Positions 39,067 to 47,858 are shown, numbered from the stretch's first letter. The stretch is 64,000 nucleotides of DNA from Zobellia alginiliquefaciens (GCF_029323795.1 NZ_CP119758.1:3162001-3226000), one strand, 5' to 3'. A program made the numbers and translations. The notes: generated by a model from the letters alone, not told the origin.

Positions 39067-42000
39067 TTATTGGTTAAGAAGGGCTTTAATTTCTTCTATA
39101 TCATTTTTCATGGACTTTAATTCATTGGCCATGGCTTCTTTTTCCGCTTTTAGTTTTTTGATCTCCTTTTCCTGTTCTATGGTGTGAAGGAAAAGTTCTT
39201 CTATTTTTTCTAGGTTTTTTTGAGTTGATTCTGTTAAACTCCAATATCCCTGTTTCTTTATTGTCAATGCAGACTTAACATTTGGAAGATGATGATTCTG
39301 TTTAATAAATGCTTCTACCTGATCCAAAGTTTGAAATTCATAGTTTTGGTTCAAACTAGAATTACCTATAAAGTATTTTTGAAAAACGTAATCAGGTGTT
39401 GTATCTACAAAATCACCATTAGTTGTAATATCTCCCGTAGCTAAAATAGTGCCACCGGTAGTAATATTTTGAGCACCAAAATTTGGAATAATTTTATTGC
39501 CATCAATACTACCAGCTAAGTCTTCATCTAAAATTGTTCCGTTAAGTATTTCCGCAGTAGTAACTGCATCCGGCTTTAATTCAGATGTACCTACTACATC
39601 AGCTTGAATTTCTCCTGATCCTATTGCATTAAGACCAATATCACCTTGTGTTATTGAATTAGCCGCAATATTTCCTGATGCTCCACCAGAAATAGCACCG
39701 ACTGCGATTTTATCAGCAGTTACCCCACCGGCTGCTATTTCAAGAGTGACATCCCCGAGCAAAGCGTCTGTGTCACCACTAACGGTTATCGATGTAGAGG
39801 TGATATCCCCGTTTCCGGTAATGGTTGAAGGGTCGATTTGCAGGGCACCGTTTGCATCCTGTGTAATGCCTGTTCCGGTCACATCGGCATTAAGCATTGC
39901 GGCAGTAACTCCATCGGTTGCAATTTCAAGAGTGACATCCCCGAGCAAAGCATCTGTGTCGCCACCAACGGTTATTGATGTTGAGGTGATATCCCCGTTT
40001 CCAGTAATGGTCGAAGGGTCGATTTGCAGGGCACCTGTTGCATCCTGTGTAATGCCTGTTCCGGCAACATCGGCATTAAGCATTGCGGCAGTAACTCCAT
40101 CTGTTGCTATTTCAAGTGTGACATCCCCGAGCAAAGCGTCTGTGTCGCCACCAACGGTTATTGATGTTGAGGTGATATCTCCGTTTCCAGTAATGGTCGT
40201 AGGGTCGATTTGCAGGGCACCTGTTGCATCTTGTATAATGCCTGTTCCGGCAACATCTGCATTAATCATTGCAGCTGTGACTCCGTCTGTTGCTATTTCA
40301 AGTGTGACATCCCCGAGCAAAGCGTCTGTGTCACCACTAACGGTTATCGATGTAGAGGTGATATCTCCATTTCCGGTAATGGTCGCAGGGTCGATTTGCA
40401 GTGCACCAGTTGCATCTTGTGTAATGCCTGTTCCGGCCACATCTGCATTTAACTTTGCAGCTGTTATTCCGGCATCTTTAACTTGTAAAGCATCCGATAT
40501 TATTTCAATCGTAGTATCATCAACACCAATATTATAACCCTTACCATCAGCCTGGACTACCAAAGCGTCATCTGTATCAGTATCAGTAATGGAAAGTTCA
40601 CCTGCATCTTCCCAAGAAACGGCTCCAGTTCCATTAGAAGTCAATACCTGATTGGCATCTCCACGATCTCCTGCAATTTCAATACCGTTGTAAAGGACGA
40701 TGTCTTTGTTGCTACGAATGCTAAAGCTTTTGTCCGTAAGAGTTGGATTTGTTGCAGTAGTAATGGTGTTTTGTAAAAAATGAAAATCCCCAACGCCCCA
40801 TGCACCCGTTCGTTCATAGGATAAAGCTCCTTTGCCGTGTGCATTATCCAAATCAACAGAAAATAGTAAACCTACCGAAGAATTGTTAGTGTTTTGATTT
40901 GTTCTATTTTGGATTTCTAAAGGGTAAGAAAGTTTGCCATTAAGTTGTTCCGCTACATGTACTTTCACTCTGGTGCTCATTACACCTCCATCTAAACCGA
41001 TTCCAAGTGCTCCAAAATTACCTCCATTTTCTTCTCTAGCATTTGGATCCCAAAATAACTCATTTCCGGCATCGGTTGGAGAACCATCTACATCATCTCC
41101 AAAAAATATGGCGTTCTCAGCACCAAAATGGCTTGAGCCGTTTGAAACAATCCAAGAAGTTGTAGCGGTATCCCATTTTAATATTTGGCCGTCTGCTGTA
41201 GCTCCCATGTCACTCAGATCCGTAAGACCAATAGTGGCGTCTAGTATCATGTCTGTGTCAATGGCATCATCTTCAATAGTGAGAATACCCGCATTATCAA
41301 TAGTGGCATCACCGCTAATCGTTTGAGCAACCGGAGCGCCCGTAGCATTACCTATTAGGATTTTGCCATTGGCTAAGCTACCCCCAGCAGCTACTACATC
41401 ATCTACGTATTTTTTTGTGGCTGCATCTTGATCTAAAGTTGGAACACCAAGATTTATGATTTTTGATCCATCGGCATTATTATCTTCAGATAAAACCTCT
41501 CCAAGATCCGGAGTGGTTCCTGTTCCTCCACCATCTAAATCGTCTAAATCAATGACTCCATTAAAACCGCCACCAGTACCAGTAAATGTTAGCTTATTGT
41601 CAGCTGTTGTAAATACTACATTTGAGATAACACCATCTGCTGTGCCGCCTCCTCCTGCCAAAGAACTTAAGTCTACGGTGGTGTTGTTTCCTGCTTCTGT
41701 TATAACCAATTGGTTAGAGGCATTTAAAACAGCACCTGTAATCAATTCGTTGGTTATGCTGCCATCAACTTCATCGTCCGCATTAATAACATATGGGGTA
41801 GCGGCCGTACCGTTCCCGGTAATGGTTATATTGTCGCCTTCATCTATATTGGTATCCGATCCATCTGCTGTAGGGATAGTAACAAAACCTGGACGGCCAG
41901 ATATTGAAAGTTGATCTCCTGTTAGAGTTAAGTCTTGTAGTTCATTAATATTACTTGTGTCACCATCGGCCGCTATGGCAGCTGTATTTACTGCAATATT

Positions 42001-42660
42001 ATCCTCTAAAGTGGTTGCGTCAAAAAAGGCTCCGCTATCGCTTCCTACTAAAATATCATTATCTGCATCGCCACTTACAACGTTGGCACCGGTAATAAAA
42101 CCGGCATCGTTATTAAAAAAACTTAAAGGAAGACTATCACGGTCAATGGCATACGGGCCAACCGCGTTTTGTGCAATTCTAGCTTTATCCACAGCATTTG
42201 GCGCTAATTTTCCCCGGCCAATAGATCCGTTTTGTATATCTACCCCGTTAATACCACCGTTCAAAATTTGGTCACTGGTAATACTATTAGGGGCTATCTC
42301 AAAATTGTTGCCGCCTTCGGTTGGCGTAATAACAATAGTACTTTGGGAATTTACAATGGGTGTTGCCGTATGGGCACCACCATCTGCACCTTCGCACATG
42401 CTGATCCATGCCGCGCCATCATAATAATACACACAATCTGCAGTAGTATTGTAGACCAAGGCTCCACGGTTGGGAGCTATGGTAGTCATTTGCAAAGAAT
42501 CTACTCTTGTAATGACCAAAACCTTATCTGAACTTTCTAGTTCTAGAATAGAGGCGGGATCAATGGTCTGGGGGTTATCACCTATTTTTACTTGTGCTTG
42601 AGCAAAACTGATGAGGAAAAAACCGATAAAAAATAACGGAATCGAGATGCGCTTTTGCAT
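39067..42660 (-). CDS. tail-fibre-like secreted protein with C-terminal coiled coil (1197 aa)
   Basis: The signal peptide (FFLISFAQAQ) is followed by the shared head module (VKIGDNPQTIDPASILELES, TRVDSLQM, NRGALVYNTTADC). The middle is beta-rich, with four 62-aa repeats near residues 726-974 (VTAAMLNADVAGTGITQD, ALQIDPSTITGNGDITST). The C-terminal 110 residues are typical of tail-fibre or S74-like proteins: PDYVFQKYFIG, VEAFIKQNHHLPNVKSA, then a coiled coil (EKIEELFLHTIEQEKEIKKL to the end). A trimeric rod is likely. It has no T9SS sorting domain; the sorted 385-aa protein is encoded directly after it. Function is inferred. Confidence 0.87.
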   Translation of the reverse strand: MQKRISIPLFFIGFFLISFAQAQVKIGDNPQTIDPASILELESSDKVLVITRVDSLQMTTIAPNRGALVYNTTADCVYYYDGAAWISMCEGADGGAHTATPIVNSQSTIVITPTEGGNNFEIAPNSITSDQILNGGINGVDIQNGSIGRGKLAPNAVDKARIAQNAVGPYAIDRDSLPLSFFNNDAGFITGANVVSGDADNDILVGSDSGAFFDATTLEDNIAVNTAAIAADGDTSNINELQDLTLTGDQLSISGRPGFVTIPTADGSDTNIDEGDNITITGNGTAATPYVINADDEVDGSITNELITGAVLNASNQLVITEAGNNTTVDLSSLAGGGGTADGVISNVVFTTADNKLTFTGTGGGFNGVIDLDDLDGGGTGTTPDLGEVLSEDNNADGSKIINLGVPTLDQDAATKKYVDDVVAAGGSLANGKILIGNATGAPVAQTISGDATIDNAGILTIEDDAIDTDMILDATIGLTDLSDMGATADGQILKWDTATTSWIVSNGSSHFGAENAIFFGDDVDGSPTDAGNELFWDPNAREENGGNFGALGIGLDGGVMSTRVKVHVAEQLNGKLSYPLEIQNRTNQNTNNSSVGLLFSVDLDNAHGKGALSYERTGAWGVGDFHFLQNTITTATNPTLTDKSFSIRSNKDIVLYNGIEIAGDRGDANQVLTSNGTGAVSWEDAGELSITDTDTDDALVVQADGKGYNIGVDDTTIEIISDALQVKDAGITAAKLNADVAGTGITQDATGALQIDPATITGNGDITSTSITVSGDTDALLGDVTLEIATDGVTAAMINADVAGTGIIQDATGALQIDPTTITGNGDITSTSITVGGDTDALLGDVTLEIATDGVTAAMLNADVAGTGITQDATGALQIDPSTITGNGDITSTSITVGGDTDALLGDVTLEIATDGVTAAMLNADVTGTGITQDANGALQIDPSTITGNGDITSTSITVSGDTDALLGDVTLEIAAGGVTADKIAVGAISGGASGNIAANSITQGDIGLNAIGSGEIQADVVGTSELKPDAVTTAEILNGTILDEDLAGSIDGNKIIPNFGAQNITTGGTILATGDITTNGDFVDTTPDYVFQKYFIGNSSLNQNYEFQTLDQVEAFIKQNHHLPNVKSALTIKKQGYWSLTESTQKNLEKIEELFLHTIEQEKEIKKLKAEKEAMANELKSMKNDIEEIKALLNQ
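39740..40483 (-). repeat. four tandem 186-bp coding repeats (62 aa)
   Basis: Equivalent bases fall at 39746, 39932, 40118 and 40304, so the period is exactly 186. Units read GDTDALLGDVTLEIA and then the LNADVAGTGITQDATGALQI and TITGNGDITSTSITV segments, with few substitutions. Confidence 0.92.
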
Positions 42661-42989
42661 ACTATTGCGATTTAAGGTATTAGGGTCAACAAAAATAAAA
42701 TTATCTTAGTATTAATCTAATTTAACAAGACAAACTACAGCTTAGTCTAGCTAAAAGGATTACGGGCCTTAGTAATGAGGTAGTTATGTCATTGATTTTA
42801 GTTCTATTACGAATTAACAAAAGTTTAGCCACCATGTTTTTTTTAAGACCAAAAGTTGTATTTTCTTTATCCACTTAATTTAACAGAGCTATAGCTCTAT
42901 ATGGTACGAAAGTACTGCTTATAAAGTTGCCTTAAAATTTAGTATAAAAAAACCGTGTCTTTTTTCAAGACTACCTATAAAACAACCAG
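42661..42989. other. divergent intergenic region upstream of cassette 3
   Basis: The 329 AT-rich bases hold a minus-strand -7 box candidate (listed) and, near the plus-strand start, a small hairpin GTCTT-N5-AAGAC at 42957-42971. No plus-strand TAnnTTTG match was found close to the gene at 42990. Confidence 0.45.
42690..42697 (-). promoter_or_regulatory. putative -7 box of cassette 3
   Basis: The minus strand reads TATTTTTG, fitting TAnnTTTG, 29 bases upstream of the 1197-aa gene start. The nearest -33-like TTG is 28 bases away, beyond the usual spacing. Confidence 0.3.
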
Positions 42990-43739
42990 ATGAAGATTAT
43001 CCCTACTGTACTATGTATACTTTTTACTTTCTTATCCGTAACAGCCCAAGATGATGATCGCTCATTGTTGCGTGGTACGGTGTTGTACCGAAATATAAGT
43101 GTGCCTAACGAGAATGTTATAAATATTACTACGGAAAGTGCGGTAATATCTAATGAAAAGGGGCAGTTTGCAATTATGGCCAAAGTAGGTGATGAATTGG
43201 CATTTACAGCGGTTAACTACCAATTGGAAGTAGTGAAAATTACAGAAGACATTATAAAAAACGGTCGTTTAGTGGTTGAAGTAAACGAAAAAGTTACGGA
43301 ATTAGATGAGGTTGTGGTAAGTCCGGAAAACGAAGCAAAGTTTATACAATTGCAGAACGAGGAGTTTAAAAAAGTGGAATATGATATTGATCGTTCTTCG
43401 GAAGTAGAAAATATAGCTTTGAGTCAATCCGATAGAGGAATGAAAGACGGACTTAACTTTGTGAATATTTTTAAGGCATTGGCAAAAACGGCAAAATCCG
43501 AAGATGCGGACGAGCGACCACGTATGAAAATGAGCCAGGTGCTAAGACAGGTATATGATGATGAATTTTTTGTAGTTGACCTTAACCTTTCTCAGGCTTC
43601 AATAGATGATTTTTTACAATATATAGATACCCATGAACCTGAATATGCGTTGCTTTTAAAGAAAAACGAATTTGAGTTGATTGATTTTCTTGTAAACAAA
43701 AGCAAAGCGTACCGAGAACAAATGAATGAAGAGAAATAA
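42990..43739 (+). CDS. CarboxypepD_reg-like domain protein, first of two paralogues
   Basis: The 249-aa secreted protein (signal peptide ILFTFLSVTAQ) has a CarboxypepD_reg-like beta-domain at residues about 27-105 (LRGTVLYRNISVPNENVIN, NEKGQFAIMAKVGDELAFTA, then TELDEVVVSPENE), like the plug-preceding domain of TonB receptors but without plug or barrel. The remaining half is charged and helical (FEFELIDFLVNKSKAYREQ-like end). It overlaps the next gene, a paralogue, by 14 bases. These proteins are common in Flavobacteriia next to an M1 peptidase gene; their role is unknown. Confidence 0.75.
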   Translation: MKIIPTVLCILFTFLSVTAQDDDRSLLRGTVLYRNISVPNENVINITTESAVISNEKGQFAIMAKVGDELAFTAVNYQLEVVKITEDIIKNGRLVVEVNEKVTELDEVVVSPENEAKFIQLQNEEFKKVEYDIDRSSEVENIALSQSDRGMKDGLNFVNIFKALAKTAKSEDADERPRMKMSQVLRQVYDDEFFVVDLNLSQASIDDFLQYIDTHEPEYALLLKKNEFELIDFLVNKSKAYREQMNEEK

Positions 43740-44505
43740 ACTTCTTTATCTATTTTTTTTCCTACCTCTGGCATCATTGTGTGCCCAGAATTTTTTATCG
43801 ACAGAAATTGAAGGTCGAGTTTATAGTGAAGATGGAGATGTTGCCGCCACCCATGTGTTGAATACCACTACAAAAAAGGCGACGATTACAGATATTGAAG
43901 GGTTTTTTAATATTAGCGCAAATCTGAATGACACTTTGGTGTTTTCCGCCGTACAGTACAAGCGTAAGGAAATTGTGGTTACGCAAAGCCTGCTAGAAAG
44001 TAAACTTTTGATGGTCCCTTTGGAGGAATCGCTTACGGAGTTAGAAGAGGTGGTGGTTATGCCTTATAGTCTTTCCGGGAATATAGCCAGTGATCTAAGA
44101 AATTTAAAAACGGAGCCAGTTGTTACCGCTTCCACAATGGGGCTTCCCAATGCATATGTAAAGCCTATAAGTAAAGCCGAACGCGAATTTCAGGCTGCAA
44201 CGGCAAACCCGTATATGAGCTTTGATCCTTTGATCAATATGATTACAGGACGAAAAAAAATGTTGAAAGCTCGCGTAAAACGGAATAATACGTATGCTAG
44301 AACGGAGCGGGTCCGTGAGTTCTATCCGGATTCTCTTTTTACATCTGAATTAAAAATTCCCTTGGATAAAATAGATGAGTTTATGTATTTCTGTGAGGTA
44401 GATGCTACTTTTCAGGAGGTTGTAGATACCCATGACCATTTAAAAATTTGGGCGTTCATGGAGCGGAAAAGTGCGGTCTACAGAAAAAACAACACCTTAG
44501 ATTGA
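43726..44505 (+). CDS. CarboxypepD_reg-like domain protein, second paralogue
   Basis: The 259-aa protein has a signal peptide (LFFFLPLASLCAQ), a CarboxypepD_reg-like domain (IEGRVYSEDGDVAATHVLNT, ITDIEGFFNISANLNDTLVF) ending in LTELEEVVVMPYSLSG, and a C-terminal charged helical part (KIPLDKIDEFMYFCEVDATF). It shares layout and the LxELxEVVVxP hinge with the upstream gene, so tandem duplication is likely. The start overlaps the upstream stop by 14 bases, suggesting translational coupling. Confidence 0.75.
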   Translation: MKRNKLLYLFFFLPLASLCAQNFLSTEIEGRVYSEDGDVAATHVLNTTTKKATITDIEGFFNISANLNDTLVFSAVQYKRKEIVVTQSLLESKLLMVPLEESLTELEEVVVMPYSLSGNIASDLRNLKTEPVVTASTMGLPNAYVKPISKAEREFQAATANPYMSFDPLINMITGRKKMLKARVKRNNTYARTERVREFYPDSLFTSELKIPLDKIDEFMYFCEVDATFQEVVDTHDHLKIWAFMERKSAVYRKNNTLD

Positions 44506-44529
44506 TACCTTTTTGGCATAACATTTGCC

Positions 44530-44537
44530 TATTTTTG
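44530..44537 (+). promoter_or_regulatory. putative -7 box upstream of DUF6702-type gene
   Basis: TATTTTTG fits TAnnTTTG and lies 17 bases before the ATG at 44555. A TTTG at 44512-44515 is only 14 bases upstream, tighter than normal. It could give the DUF6702-M1 pair its own promoter. Confidence 0.3.
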
Positions 44538-44554
44538 CAGTAGAAAATGAGATT

Positions 44555-45061
44555 ATGAAGTCTTTAAAAAAGTTCTTGGTAGTATTGGTACTTCCTTTAT
44601 TGGCATTCTCCGCCGCACACAAGTTTTACGTTAGCGTAACGAACGTTAACTATTCGGAAAAGGACATGGCATTGCAGATTACCTCCCGTGTTTTTATAGA
44701 TGATTTGGATAAATTGTTGTTAGAGCGTTATGATATAAAAGCGAAGTTGAATACAGACAATGAATCCCGTTTGGCAGATGAGTACTTGGAGAAATATCTG
44801 AGATCAAAATTTGTGGTGGAAGTAAACGGAAGCACTGCTCCATATACATATATAGGTAGAAAATATGATGCGGATGTGCTTATTTTTTATGTTGAAGTAC
44901 CAAATATTGAGTTGTCTTCCCTGAAATCTATCCAAATAGAGAACGAAATCCTTACAGACCTTTTTGAGGATCAGCAAAATGTAGTGCACTTAAAATTAGG
45001 AAATGATAAAAAGAGCTTCGTTTTGGTAAAATCGCGTACTAAAGGAATGTTAAAATTATAA
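44555..45061 (+). CDS. DUF6702-type periplasmic protein
   Basis: Start 44555 gives a 168-aa protein with a signal peptide (LVVLVLPLLAFSAAHKF); the frame is open to 44525 but that extension is not signal-like. The mature part begins HKFYVSVTNVNYSEKDMALQ, followed by ITSRVFIDDLDKLL, a pattern I associate with DUF6702 proteins of Flavobacteriia. It is predicted all-beta, without cysteines. It sits between the CarboxypepD_reg-like pair and the M1 peptidase, a neighbourhood that seems conserved in the family. Function unknown. Confidence 0.7.
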   Translation: MKSLKKFLVVLVLPLLAFSAAHKFYVSVTNVNYSEKDMALQITSRVFIDDLDKLLLERYDIKAKLNTDNESRLADEYLEKYLRSKFVVEVNGSTAPYTYIGRKYDADVLIFYVEVPNIELSSLKSIQIENEILTDLFEDQQNVVHLKLGNDKKSFVLVKSRTKGMLKL

Positions 45062-45121
45062 CATTTAGGTAACTATTCCTTAAAATATTATAATTTTCAC
45101 GGATTAAAACCACACAGATAT

Positions 45122-47434
45122 ATGAACAAATTTAAGTACTGTCTTGCTTCGTTACTTTTTGTATTTGCCAATATTTCAATGGCACAACAAGGTATTAATG
45201 CGGACAAGGAACCAGGCCACTACAATCAAAGCAAATTCAAACAGTTGTATGAAGAGTTTGCAACTCCCAATAATTATCGCTCGGCTTCAGGAACTCCCGG
45301 TCCTGACTATTATCAGCAGCAAGCTGACTATAAAATGGATATTGAGCTTGATGATAAAAATGCAAAAATCTACGGTACGGAAACCATTACCTATACCAAC
45401 AATTCTCCTGATAATCTAGAATATCTTTGGTTGCAGTTGGATCAGAACGTACGTGCCAAAACATCAAAGTCGCCTTTGCGTAACGGTGGTGGTGTGCCAA
45501 TGGCAGAACAGGCAGGTGCTTTTGCCCAAAAATATATGACGGAGCCTTTTGACGGTGGTTTCAATATAGCCTATGTAAAAGACGCAAACGGAAAGCCTTT
45601 AAAATATACCATCAACCAGACTATGATGCGTATAGATATTCCACAGCCATTAAAAAGTAAAGAACAAATTTCATTCTCTATCAAATGGGATTATAATATT
45701 CCAAACCACACTATAAATCGTGCACGTTCCGGATATGAGTATTTTGAAAAGGATGGCAACCGCTCTTATGTTATTGCGCAGTTCTTTCCAAGAATGGCAG
45801 TGTATAGTGACGTAGAGGGTTGGCAGAACCATCAGTTTTGGGGAAGCGGTGAGTTTGCCCTTACTTTTGGAGATTATGATGTAAATATTACGGTACCGGC
45901 AGATCATATTTTAGATGCTACGGGAACACTTCAGAATAGAAAGGATGTTTTTTCCAAAGAAATGATGAAGCGTTACGAAAAGGCCAAAAAGTCTTATGAC
46001 AAGCCTGTATTGATTGTAACCCAAGAAGAGGCCGAGGAGGCAGAGAAAGGCTTTTCAGAAAAGAAGAAAACCTGGAAGTTTAGAGCAGAGAACGTAAGAG
46101 ATTACGGTTTTGCAACTTCAAGAAAGTTTATTTGGGATATGCAGGCGGTAAAAGTGGGTAACAAAGATGTTATGGCAGTGTCGCTTTACCCAAAAGAAGG
46201 TAACCCATTGTGGGAAGAGTATTCTACAAAGGCAGTGGCACATACGTTAAGGTCATATTCATCTCACACTTTTGATTATCCTTACCCAAAAGCAATCTCC
46301 GTTCATGCTAAGCAACAAGGTATGGAATACCCAATGATTTGCTGGAACTATGGTCGTCCTAATGAGGATGGAACGTATTCCGATCGTGTAAAATACGGAA
46401 TGATCAGTGTTATTATTCATGAGGTAGGCCATAACTATTTTCCAATGATCGTTAATTCCGATGAGCGTCAGTGGGGCTGGATGGATGAAGGTCTTGATAC
46501 CTTTATGCAGTATATGGCAGAACAAGAATTTGGTAAAAAATATCCGGAAGCTATAGCGCCAAACGATAAGTATCCATCAAGAAGGGGTGATCCTTCAAAA
46601 GTTGTTCCTTACATGGCGGGTGATCAAAGTACACTTGCACCAATAATGTCAAACCCTGAAAATGTCTATCAGTTGGGGCCTAACGCTTACGGAAAGCCTG
46701 CTACGGCATTAAATATTCTTCGTGAGACCGTTATGGGCAGGGAGCTTTTTGATCATGCTTTTAAAACGTATTCGCACCGTTGGATGTTCAAACACCCAAC
46801 ACCGGAAGATTTCTTTAGAACCATGGAAGATGCTTCTGCGGTAGATTTAGATTGGTACTGGAGAGGTTGGTTCTACACAACGGATTTTGTGGATATAGGA
46901 GTAAAAGACATTAAAAAATACTATGTGACGGATAAGCCTAGCGAAAAAATGCAAGCGTATATGGCGGCTCGTGGTATTACAGAATCAGATTTACCACCAA
47001 TGGTGTATATGGCCGAGGAAGGTAGTGACGAATTGGATAACAACTTAAAAGGCAAAGCACCATCCGAAAGCTCACAGTCGCTTAAAGAATTTATGATGGA
47101 TAACTTAACGGCAGACGAAAGAGCAGCGGTTAAAGAGCCAAAGTATTTTTACCAAGTTACGTATGATAAACCAGGCGGTATACCTATGCCAATAATTGTA
47201 GAATACACTTATGCGGACGGTACTACAAAGAATGTTACGTACCCACCTGAAATTTGGAGAAAGAGCGATAAAGAAGTGAGTGTAGTGATATCTTCACAGA
47301 CAGAACTTAAAGGTATTGTTATTGATCCAAAAGCAGAAACAGCAGATATAGATACATCTAATAACTCATGGCCTAAGAAAGAAGAGAAATCTGATTTTGA
47401 AAGGATGAAGGAAAATGCTGTTAAAGGCAAATAA
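45122..47434 (+). CDS. M1 family metallopeptidase (gluzincin aminopeptidase-like)
   Basis: The 770-aa secreted protein (signal peptide FVFANISMAQQ) has an N-terminal beta-domain with MDIELDDKNAKIYGTETIT and the zinc site H433-E434-V-G-H437 followed after 18 residues by E456 (WGWMDEGLDTF), exactly the HExxH-x18-E spacing of M1 enzymes. M1 peptidases remove N-terminal residues from peptides. The usual GxMEN substrate motif is replaced by QGMEYPMICW, seen in the Bacteroidetes M1 subgroup. It probably acts in the periplasm or outside the cell on peptides for uptake. It follows the DUF6702-type gene by 60 bases. Confidence 0.9.
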   Translation: MNKFKYCLASLLFVFANISMAQQGINADKEPGHYNQSKFKQLYEEFATPNNYRSASGTPGPDYYQQQADYKMDIELDDKNAKIYGTETITYTNNSPDNLEYLWLQLDQNVRAKTSKSPLRNGGGVPMAEQAGAFAQKYMTEPFDGGFNIAYVKDANGKPLKYTINQTMMRIDIPQPLKSKEQISFSIKWDYNIPNHTINRARSGYEYFEKDGNRSYVIAQFFPRMAVYSDVEGWQNHQFWGSGEFALTFGDYDVNITVPADHILDATGTLQNRKDVFSKEMMKRYEKAKKSYDKPVLIVTQEEAEEAEKGFSEKKKTWKFRAENVRDYGFATSRKFIWDMQAVKVGNKDVMAVSLYPKEGNPLWEEYSTKAVAHTLRSYSSHTFDYPYPKAISVHAKQQGMEYPMICWNYGRPNEDGTYSDRVKYGMISVIIHEVGHNYFPMIVNSDERQWGWMDEGLDTFMQYMAEQEFGKKYPEAIAPNDKYPSRRGDPSKVVPYMAGDQSTLAPIMSNPENVYQLGPNAYGKPATALNILRETVMGRELFDHAFKTYSHRWMFKHPTPEDFFRTMEDASAVDLDWYWRGWFYTTDFVDIGVKDIKKYYVTDKPSEKMQAYMAARGITESDLPPMVYMAEEGSDELDNNLKGKAPSESSQSLKEFMMDNLTADERAAVKEPKYFYQVTYDKPGGIPMPIIVEYTYADGTTKNVTYPPEIWRKSDKEVSVVISSQTELKGIVIDPKAETADIDTSNNSWPKKEEKSDFERMKENAVKGK

Positions 47435-47451
47435 AATAGTGTTAATATCAC

Positions 47452-47491
47452 AAAAAGTCCTGTTAGGTTTTCTTTGCCTGACAGGATTTTC
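47452..47491 (+). terminator. terminator after M1 peptidase gene
   Basis: TCCTGTTAGG pairs with CCTGACAGGA (10 bp, one G-T) and is followed by TTTTCTATTT. Confidence 0.75.
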
Positions 47492-47505
47492 TATTTAAAC
47501 TTCAT

Positions 47506-47513
47506 TATATTTG
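47506..47513 (+). promoter_or_regulatory. putative -7 box of tatA, nearly abutting the start codon
   Basis: TATATTTG is an exact TAnnTTTG match ending only 4 bases before the ATG at 47518. Transcription would start at or inside the start codon, implying a leaderless message. Confidence 0.4.
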
Positions 47514-47517
47514 TGAT

Positions 47518-47856
47518 ATGTATTCACTACACTTTTTATTCATTAGCGGAGGCGAAATATTCTTTATCATGTTCATCGTGGTAATGGTATTTGGTGCTGA
47601 TAAGATCCCGGGCATAGCCAAGGGGTTGGGCAAGGGTATGCGTCAACTAAAAGATGCTACGGAAGATATTAAACAAGAAATCCAGAAAAGTGCGGATAAG
47701 CAGGGTGTTGATACCAGCTTTATCACGGACATTAAAAAGGATATTGATGATGTTAAAGACAATCTTACTTCAGGAATAGGTGACGACCTCAAGAAAGGGG
47801 TGAGCAGCGTTAAGAAGAGCGTTGATGATGTCACCGGAACTATCAAAAGAAGTTAG
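47518..47856 (+). CDS. tatA: twin-arginine translocase TatA/TatB-type subunit
   Basis: The 112-aa protein has the single N-terminal membrane helix with ISGGEIFFIMFIVVMVFG, the hinge ADKIPGIAKGLGKGMRQL and an amphipathic helix with a charged tail that is typical of TatA. TatA forms the pore that exports folded proteins with RR signals. The tail is long (about 60 residues), as in Flavobacteriia, where one TatA-type protein may replace TatB. Tat substrates in this window include the RR-bearing M15 peptidase. It is followed within 2 bases by the PAP2 gene. Confidence 0.9.
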   Translation: MYSLHFLFISGGEIFFIMFIVVMVFGADKIPGIAKGLGKGMRQLKDATEDIKQEIQKSADKQGVDTSFITDIKKDIDDVKDNLTSGIGDDLKKGVSSVKKSVDDVTGTIKRS

Positions 47857-47858
47857 AT

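Noticed and set aside
14550-42660. Prophage or contractile injection system suggested by tail-fibre-like proteins
   Set aside because: No capsid, tail tube, baseplate, integrase, lysis or spike genes are present, and the proteins have Sec signal peptides and T9SS-sorted partners.
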